From the NCBI GenBank assembly GCA_963771015.1, contig CAVYRN010000008.1, positions 79,431-143,430 on the forward strand: a stretch of 64,000 nt of DNA, given 5' to 3'. The stretch comes from CAVSJJ01 sp963771015. Its GTDB lineage: Bacteria > Actinomycetota > Actinomycetes > Actinomycetales > Dermatophilaceae. The position numbers and the translations under genes were made by a program. Every line of letters begins with the position of its first letter. Within the stretch, counting starts at the first letter, position 1. A model generated the notes under the pieces. It ran no database searches and was not told the DNA's origin. It saw only the letters and a program-made list of their open reading frames with translations. Below, one piece after another: positions 58,718-64,000 of this stretch.

Positions 58718-60636
58718 CACAACACGGCCCGGACCGTGGTGCCGTCGCCCGGTGGGCTCACGATGCCCAGCCGGCCGCCGAGGGACTGGACCCGGTCGCG
58801 CATCCCGGTCAGTGCGTCCGCCGAGAGGCCGCCCATCCCGTCGTCGCGGACCTCGACCGTCAAGGCGTCGGCATGCGCGTGAACTCGGACATCGATGCGG
58901 CTGGCCTGGGCGTGCTTGAGGGCGTTGGCCACGGCCTCGGAGACGACGTAGTAGGCCGTCACGGCGCGGGTGTCGTCCAGTTCAGGGAGGTCGCCGATGG
59001 TGACCTCGAGCGGGAGGGGGCACTCGGTACGCACGGACTCCAGGGCCGCGCCGAGACCGTCGTCGAGCCGGCTCGGTCGGATGCCGTGGGCGAGGTGGCG
59101 GACCTCGGCCACGGTGGCTTCGAGCTCGGCCACCGCGGTGTCGATGTCGGCTCCCTGTTCGGGGGTGAGCCCGTGCTGCTGTAGCGAACGCAGCCGCATC
59201 CCCGTGGCCACGAGACGCGGCTGGATGCCGTCGTGCAGGTCCCGTTCGAGGCGCTTGCGCTCCCGGGTCGTCGCCTCCGCGAGGCGTCGCCTGCTCGCCT
59301 CCGTCTCGGCGACCGCCTCCCGAAGCGCGAGCCGGAGGCGGCTGACCTCGATCGGCACCCAGCCGGCGTGGGCGAGGGCCGCGATCTGCCTCCGGGCTCG
59401 CGCGGAGTCCCTGCCGAGGACGATGCGTGCGATCTCGGCACCACCGGCGCGCACGCCGATCCCAACGGGGTCGGCCTCCTCGTTGCCCGTCACGTCGGTC
59501 CAGGGCTTTCCCGGGCGGGCCAGCAGCAGCCGCAGGGCCGGGTCGCGCTGCGCAGCGCGGAGCACCTGCTCGATGTCCTCCGGTGCCCGCGTGCCCGCCC
59601 GCACATCAGCGGCGAACTGCTCGACCCCGGCCACCGCCACGAAGCGATCGCGGTCGACGAGCCGGCCGACCACCGTGGCGAGGTGGCGCTGCAGCGGCAG
59701 CAACGTCAGCGCGGTGACGAACGCGGCGGTGGCAGGAGCCCACCCGGTACCGACGTCGATGACCCGGCTCGTCGCGACGACGACAACGGCGAAGACCAGC
59801 GCCGAGCCGACCAGGGTCAGCGCCCACGACGCGGTCGCCCCGAGCAGCCGGTCGATGTCGTACAGGTCGTGACGCACGATCGCGACCCCCACGGACACGG
59901 GCACCAGGACGACCACCGCGACGAGGAACGGCGAGTAGGACAACGCCAGGGGCGCACCCAACGCGTCGACACCCCAGCCCAGCAGGAGCAGCCCGACCGT
60001 CACCCCCCCGGCCAGCATCAACCACCGGATCTGCTCGCGGCGCCGGCCGTCGCCGGCGCGGTACCTCGCCGCGACGGTCAGGACCGCCGCGACCAGCGAA
60101 GCGCCGACCACCGTGAGGCCGGCGACCGCGACCGGCACCACCCACCCACCCGTCGGGCCACCGACGACGACCCCGCCGACCTCGCGTGCACCCCACGAAC
60201 TCGCCACCGTCGCGGCCGTCCCGGCAAGGTAGGCGGCAAGCACCAGGAGCCAGCGCCGTCCCGGTAGACGACCGTCCGGGAAGACCAGCAGGAGAAGGAT
60301 CACGCCCCCCAGATGCAGCGGCCACACACCGACCCAGACCTCACTCGCCAACCCCGCCCCCGGTAGCGGTGCCCCGCCGTGGGACGACTCCGCGACCATC
60401 TCGATCACCAGCACCCCCGCCACGGCTGCACTGCTCCACGCGAGCGCCGGGCCCACCGCGGACGACGGCTCGTGCCGCACCACGACCCAACCGACACCAG
60501 CCGCCACCAACCCCGCCAAGCACGCGAGCGCGGCCGCGGCTTCGCCCCCCAGGACCGCGAGGACCACCCCGAAGCCCGTGACGAACGTCGCCACAGCCGT
60601 CAGCGCCCGACCGGCCAGCGGAGCCATGACCTCCAT
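58717..60636 (-). CDS. Membrane sensor histidine kinase (NarL-type partner)
   Basis: This is a 639-residue kinase. The N-terminal 330 residues are hydrophobic, with about eight to ten predicted spans, followed by a small cytoplasmic region. The HisKA_3 box is RERKRLERDLHDGIQPRLVA with His as the phosphorylation site. The HATPase domain has SEAVANALKHAQASRIDVRV (N-box) and DDGMGGLSADALTGMRDRVQ (G-box). No extracellular sensor domain is evident, so it may detect envelope stress or a lipid. ATG 60636 is chosen after GGGGGAT. Confidence 0.9.
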   Translation of the reverse strand: MEVMAPLAGRALTAVATFVTGFGVVLAVLGGEAAAALACLAGLVAAGVGWVVVRHEPSSAVGPALAWSSAAVAGVLVIEMVAESSHGGAPLPGAGLASEVWVGVWPLHLGGVILLLLVFPDGRLPGRRWLLVLAAYLAGTAATVASSWGAREVGGVVVGGPTGGWVVPVAVAGLTVVGASLVAAVLTVAARYRAGDGRRREQIRWLMLAGGVTVGLLLLGWGVDALGAPLALSYSPFLVAVVVLVPVSVGVAIVRHDLYDIDRLLGATASWALTLVGSALVFAVVVVATSRVIDVGTGWAPATAAFVTALTLLPLQRHLATVVGRLVDRDRFVAVAGVEQFAADVRAGTRAPEDIEQVLRAAQRDPALRLLLARPGKPWTDVTGNEEADPVGIGVRAGGAEIARIVLGRDSARARRQIAALAHAGWVPIEVSRLRLALREAVAETEASRRRLAEATTRERKRLERDLHDGIQPRLVATGMRLRSLQQHGLTPEQGADIDTAVAELEATVAEVRHLAHGIRPSRLDDGLGAALESVRTECPLPLEVTIGDLPELDDTRAVTAYYVVSEAVANALKHAQASRIDVRVHAHADALTVEVRDDGMGGLSADALTGMRDRVQSLGGRLGIVSPPGDGTTVRAVL

Positions 60637-60779
60637 GATCCCCCAGAACACGTGAACGCGTACCCGTGCTGGCCCTTAGGCCGAATCCGGGACGCGGGTA
60701 CGCACCCACACCGATGTCAGGACCCCGGCTCCCCCGCGACGCTGAGGCAGTCCGACACATCCCCCTCGAAGGCAGACCC

Positions 60780-61151
60780 ATGAACCTGCTCTACACCGTC
60801 ATCGCCGCACTCCCCCTCGGCCTCTTCGTCCCACGACGCCAGTGGGCCCTCGTCGCCTACCTCGTCACCGGATCGTTCCTCTTCACCTTCCAGAGCATCG
60901 GAGTCCTCCTCACCTGGATGGCCGGCGAGACCGGCCTCGCCGGAGGCAGCGGCTTCGGTGACTCCCCGACCGGCCCGTTCCCGGTGACCTACTCCGGCAG
61001 CGAGCTCACCGCCTACGGCGTCGTCAACCTCGTCATCACCCTCGCCGGCGTCGGGCTGGTCCTCCTGGGGTCCAGGCTGCGGGCCCGTCGAGCCAGCCGC
61101 CTGACGACCATCGACCTCGAGGACTCGCCGAGCCCCCAGAGGTCACGCTGA
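60780..61151 (+). CDS. Small multi-spanning membrane protein divergent from the kinase
   Basis: This is a 123-residue protein with three probable spans: LLYTVIAALPLGLFVP, ALVAYLVTGSFLFTFQSIGVLLTW and VVNLVITLAGVGLVLLGSRL. A Gly/Pro-rich loop lies between the second and third. Its ATG is 143 bases from the kinase start, on the opposite strand, so the pair likely share a promoter region and the protein may be controlled by the two-component system (inference). No family is recognised. Confidence 0.75.
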   Translation: MNLLYTVIAALPLGLFVPRRQWALVAYLVTGSFLFTFQSIGVLLTWMAGETGLAGGSGFGDSPTGPFPVTYSGSELTAYGVVNLVITLAGVGLVLLGSRLRARRASRLTTIDLEDSPSPQRSR

Positions 61152-61236
61152 CCGCCGCAGCGCGGCCACTCGGGCACAAAGAGCTCCAGACCTCGGTGCG
61201 GTTGCCCGACGCGGCAACCGAGGCCCTCACGGCACG

Positions 61237-61650
61237 TTACGTCGTCGAGCCCAGCTGCTTCTCGAGCAGCGAGCGGTCGAGCAGCTCCCACACATCCGTG
61301 ATCCGGGGGCCGTCGAACCGGAAGAAGAACATGTGCTCGATCTCGAGCCTGCGCCCGGTGGGGGCGAGCCCCTGCCAAGGCCCCAGATGAGTGCCACGCA
61401 GCGTCGCGTGCACCGCCGCCACGTCCTCCGAACTCGTCACAGCATGCACATCGAAGCGCAGGTCGGGGAAGGCAGCGTGCCAGGACCGGACTATCCCGCC
61501 GAGCTCGGTGACGTCCAGGGCCCGGCTCTTCCCGCCGATGTGGAACTGAAAAGCGCTCAACGCCGGGGCCACGACATCGAACCGAACCGCGTTCCAGCCC
61601 TCGTCGAAGATGGCCCTCACGAGGCCTGCCCGGTCCATCTCAGCCACCAT
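61237..61650 (-). CDS. SnoaL-like/NTF2-fold protein (predicted ester cyclase)
   Basis: This is a 137-residue protein with the SnoaL/NTF2 fold: VRAIFDEGWNAVRFDVVAPALS, then GGIVRSWHAAFPDLRFDVHAVTSSED, and a C-terminal GPWQGLAPTGRRLEIEHMFF segment typical of predicted ester cyclases. A cup-shaped fold would hold a small hydrophobic ligand. The ATG at 61650 fits; longer frames are non-coding. Function unknown. Confidence 0.82.
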   Translation of the reverse strand: MVAEMDRAGLVRAIFDEGWNAVRFDVVAPALSAFQFHIGGKSRALDVTELGGIVRSWHAAFPDLRFDVHAVTSSEDVAAVHATLRGTHLGPWQGLAPTGRRLEIEHMFFFRFDGPRITDVWELLDRSLLEKQLGSTT

Positions 61651-61678
61651 AGCGGCCCGTGTTCGGGTGCAACCGGAC

Positions 61679-61720
61679 GCTGCGACGCGGCCCAAGACGC
61701 CCTCTACGCGGCGGAAGGGG
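61679..61720. repeat. Dispersed accessory-region repeat, copy at 61.7 kb
   Basis: GCTGCGACGCGGCCCAAGAC continues into CTCTACGCGGCGGAAGGG. It is closest to the copy at 53.7 kb and lies upstream of the SnoaL-like gene. Confidence 0.6.
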
Positions 61721-61864
61721 TCACGTTGCTGCCCTCCGACAAACAGGCGTGAGAGGGCGTGACGAAGATGTGCACCCTCCCGTTGGTCTCCGGCGGGAAC
61801 GCGGAATGCCCCGAGAGGCACGTTCGCCTGGGACCGCGTCACAGGGCACCGATACCGTCGCAGC

Positions 61865-62662
61865 ATGACCGGACGTCCCACTGAGCCCCAGTACCTGGAG
61901 CACATACGTGCTTCGTACGCCGATCTCGACCGATGGCAGCAGCGCGCCGAGACACTCGAGCCCCCGCAACTCGGAAGCGAACTGGCCGAGGACAACAAGC
62001 TGTTTCCCCAACAGCCGCTCAGCGAGACCGCCCGCCTGCCTCTCATGTCTGCCGGCGAGCACCTGAGAGCCGTGCGTTCGATGCTGGAGAACCAGCAGTT
62101 GTACTCGATGGCAAGCTTCAGCCTTCTCCGCGGCGCCCTGATCGGTGCAGCGCAAGGCGTCTGGATGCTCGCTCCCGACGGCGCCGCGGAGAGACAGGAG
62201 CGGGGGCTAATCGTCGCCCTTGAGACGTATTCGCAGCTGAAGGTCTACAACGGTGAGGTGCTCGCGGGCACATGGCCTTCGGCCGCGGAACGGACCAAGG
62301 CGCAGGAGCAGCGGGAGTGGCTCGAAGAACGGATACGACTGGCCGATGGGCTCCGCACGACACGTTCCAACCTCGACCTGACGAACATCGTCATCCCCGA
62401 GGCGCTCAAGGCGACGTTCAAGAACGACCCCAAGCGTCTGGCAGCCGGCCGGATGCTCTGGCGTCAGATGAGTGGGGATGCTCACGTCCTCGTTTGGTCA
62501 CTTGCCCAGCGCGCCACCTTCTCCGGCCGCCCCGACCACAACGGCTTGCGACTCGCCACTTCTGCGGGAAGCATCAGCGACATCGCGGAGCCGTTCTACC
62601 TCTCCTACCGCCTCCTCAAGAACGGGTGGGGGCTCTACGACCGTCGCGGCCAGGCACCCTGA
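61865..62662 (+). CDS. Unknown helical protein
   Basis: This is a 265-residue protein, not recognised. It appears mainly helical: QYLEHIRASYADLDRWQQRA at the start and SMLENQQLYSMASFSLLRGA in the middle, with LWRQMSGDAHVLVWSLAQRA toward the end. No signal peptide or membrane span is present. The pattern of helices with conserved small and polar residues recalls HEPN-like proteins, but no RxxxxH motif is visible. The ATG lies 145 bases after the repeat at 61.7 kb. Confidence 0.65.
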   Translation: MTGRPTEPQYLEHIRASYADLDRWQQRAETLEPPQLGSELAEDNKLFPQQPLSETARLPLMSAGEHLRAVRSMLENQQLYSMASFSLLRGALIGAAQGVWMLAPDGAAERQERGLIVALETYSQLKVYNGEVLAGTWPSAAERTKAQEQREWLEERIRLADGLRTTRSNLDLTNIVIPEALKATFKNDPKRLAAGRMLWRQMSGDAHVLVWSLAQRATFSGRPDHNGLRLATSAGSISDIAEPFYLSYRLLKNGWGLYDRRGQAP

Positions 62663-62755
62663 CCGCGCCCCAGAACGACTAGCTGCCCAAGGGGCGCAAA
62701 AGGCCTCACCTCCATTCGCCCCACGGAACAGGCGGCCGAACAACGCAACTCGAGC

Positions 62756-62775
62756 CTCGCGCTGATCAGCGCGAG
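62756..62775. repeat. Perfect 20-bp palindrome
   Basis: CTCGCGCTGATCAGCGCGAG is its own reverse complement with no spacer. It lies 94 bases after the unknown helical-protein stop, in a 269-base interval without a gene. It could be a terminator stem or a binding site for a symmetric protein. Confidence 0.8.
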
Positions 62776-62931
62776 CGGCCTACCCGTGCCGCCGCCGGGC
62801 GCGACTTCCCAAGGGCGTCGCGGGCCTCACGGCGTTCAGTGATCCGCGGACACGTATGGTCGCCGCGTGCGACACTCACGGGTGGGCGGTGGCCCTGGAC
62901 GGGCCGTTGAAGATGTAGCCGAAGGAGGGCC

Positions 62932-63168
62932 ATGGGTTTCACAGACCCCTATTGGGGACTGCGCCCCCGTGTGTATGGGCCGTTTCTCCTGGTGTGGAAC
63001 GTGATGCTGATTGCCTTCGTGCTACGGAACCTCTTCACCGCAGAGGTGTCGCGGTGGGTCTCCCTCGTTCCGCTGGTTGCCTACCCCGTCACCCAGTGGC
63101 AGTTCCGCCAATCCATGGGCGTCGAGCAGCTGCCCGTGCGGCGAAGGAACTGGCTCTTCATTCCCTAA
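62932..63168 (+). CDS. Small membrane protein
   Basis: This is a 78-residue protein with two hydrophobic spans: VYGPFLLVWNVMLIAFVLRN and WVSLVPLVAYPVTQW. It ends in a basic cytoplasmic-like tail (VRRRNWLFIP). The start ATG 62932 follows GGAGGGCC. Similar tiny proteins are often lineage-specific; no family is recognised. Confidence 0.7.
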   Translation: MGFTDPYWGLRPRVYGPFLLVWNVMLIAFVLRNLFTAEVSRWVSLVPLVAYPVTQWQFRQSMGVEQLPVRRRNWLFIP

Positions 63169-63297
63169 GGGGCCATGCGGGCAGTGAGCACTCAGGCACC
63201 CTGGCCGTCCGACTTCGCCGTCGGGTGCGCAGGGTTGACGCCCCTGGGGCTTGGGGCAGGTCGGACCAACAATGCCTCGCAGGGCCGCCGTCCCGAT

Positions 63298-63326
63298 GGT
63301 CGACTGGCGGCGGTAGGACGAGACGG
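63298..63326. repeat. Dispersed accessory-region repeat, copy at 63.3 kb
   Basis: GGTCGACTGGCGGCGGTAGG then ACGAGACGG combines the left part of the 50.1-kb copy with the TAGGAC start of the 47-bp repeat. It lies 50 bases before the last gene. Confidence 0.6.
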
Positions 63327-63375
63327 TGGACGGCTCCTGATTGAGCACGGCTTGGCCAGGGACGACAATGCGTGC

Positions 63376-64000
63376 ATGACCATCTCTCGTGTCCGAGCGC
63401 GGCTTGCAACAACTCACCCCATCCCGGCTTACGGCGGAATCCAGTTGCCAAAGGAGATCTTGGAACAGGTCGCTCACGCTGTCGCATCGGGAGCCATGCC
63501 GATGCATTTTGGACATGACATCAGTCAGCCCGTTTCGGTGTCCGCGGTCGAGGCAGGTGTCGAGCGAATGGAGGACGGCCACTTTGCCGCTTGGGCTGAG
63601 TTCGACGTCGACGCGGAAGTCTGGGCGGCCTACGAGGCGGAGATAGCGGCGGCCGGTGCGCCTGGTGGAATGTCAATCTCCTTCACTGGACCCCTGTCTG
63701 GCGGAACCCTCGCGGGCGATTCGCCTCTTGTTGTGGCCGCCGACGCTCATCACTTCGACGAGAGTGAGATCCGGGACGCCGTGGCGGTCCTCGATCGCCT
63801 GGGGGTTGAGGCCGCCGGGGAAGTGCTGTATCAGTTCTCGTTTGAGCCCATCGCCAAGATCGTCATCGATGTGGTGTGGCCCGTCGTGATGTCGCTGGGG
63901 ACGAGCATCGTGGCATCCGCGATCTACGATGCCGCCCGATCATTCTTCCGGCCAGGGCGGCGAGGTTTGATCTTCAACGTCACCTTCAGAGAGACACGTC
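63376..64000 (+). CDS. Partial unknown protein with prohead-protease-like half and membrane segment
   Basis: This reading frame is open from ATG 63376 to the window edge (208 codons), so the C-terminus is missing. Residues 1-110 have MPMHFGHDISQPVSVSAV with a His47 and GGMSISFTGPLSGG with a Ser100, and a beta-rich stretch between. That His/Ser arrangement loosely recalls HK97-type prohead serine proteases. Residues about 159-185 (AKIVIDVVWPVVMSLGTSIV) look like a membrane span. No terminase, portal or capsid gene is next to it. Function is unknown and the resemblance may be convergent. Confidence 0.6.
   Translation, partial: MTISRVRARLATTHPIPAYGGIQLPKEILEQVAHAVASGAMPMHFGHDISQPVSVSAVEAGVERMEDGHFAAWAEFDVDAEVWAAYEAEIAAAGAPGGMSISFTGPLSGGTLAGDSPLVVAADAHHFDESEIRDAVAVLDRLGVEAAGEVLYQFSFEPIAKIVIDVVWPVVMSLGTSIVASAIYDAARSFFRPGRRGLIFNVTFRETR

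Noticed and set aside
50091..63326. Integron attC array
   Set aside because: The repeats lack the RYYYAAC and GTTRRRY ends of attC sites, genes are in both orientations, and no integron integrase is present in the window.
61865..64000. Prophage at the right edge
   Set aside because: Apart from a weak protease-like pattern in the last gene, no integrase, terminase, portal, capsid or tail gene is visible.

Overview
The window is chromosomal DNA from a high-GC actinobacterium. Codon use is strongly GC3-biased, GTG starts are common, and there is phosphatidylinositol mannoside (PIM) lipid machinery. Gene order over most of the first 45 kb matches blocks known from Mycobacterium tuberculosis and other Actinobacteria. 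The overall look (coryneform gene order, no mycolate genes, frequent GGTATGCC/GGCATACC octamers) suggests Micrococcales, perhaps Intrasporangiaceae. That taxonomic placement is inference and was not tested.

Conserved core (about 1-46.6 kb). Positions 32-5698 (minus strand) hold a cell-envelope and regulatory cluster equivalent to Rv1822-Rv1830: CDP-alcohol phosphatidyltransferase, DUF881, small basic protein, DUF881, gcvH, a GarA-type FHA protein, an FtsR-type MerR, a DUF151 nuclease and a second MerR. A MalY-type lyase and tRNA-Pro(GGG) follow. Positions 7.2-16.2 kb (minus) hold der, cmk, tyrA, rluB, scpB, scpA, parA, xerD and ald, which join ribosome assembly, tyrosine synthesis and chromosome segregation in one overlapping string. 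Positions 16.3-35.6 kb resemble Rv2580-Rv2613: hisS, a metallo-beta-lactamase-fold hydrolase, a cyclophilin, a DUF349 protein, rel, apt, secF-secD-yajC, ruvB-ruvA-ruvC, yebC, pdxT-pdxS, a membrane protein, pimA, patA and the phosphatidylinositol-phosphate synthase. An EF-G-like GTPase, a HIT hydrolase, an AraC regulator and a VOC protein lie before thrS. Positions 42.1-44.8 kb hold a methyltransferase/FAD-oxidoreductase pair of the type that makes 10-methyl (tuberculostearic-type) fatty acids. MOSC and GAF-SpoIIE phosphatase genes close the core.

Accessory region (about 46.6-64 kb). Genes here are short, mostly monocistronic, mixed in strand, and often unrecognised. They include a class II glutamine amidotransferase, a DinB-like protein whose stop codon carries an internally deleted IS5-type element, a secreted protein, a YdeI-like protein, two adjacent PD-(D/E)XK-fold proteins with a SHOCT protein, two unknown genes bracketed by a 47-bp near-identical direct repeat, VOC, SRPBCC and methyltransferase enzymes, a lipoprotein, a NarL-type two-component system and several unknown or membrane proteins. 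A degenerate dispersed repeat (core near GCGGCGGNATGCNGCRGGT) recurs between these genes and was not noticed in the core region. The last gene runs off the window; it has a His/Ser arrangement loosely like prohead proteases, joined to a membrane segment.

The best leads for something undescribed are the dispersed gene-boundary repeats and the repeat-bounded two-gene unit (50-63 kb), the paired nuclease-fold genes (51.1-53.5 kb), the truncated gene at the right edge, and the over-represented GGTATGCC octamer that appears to override codon preference.
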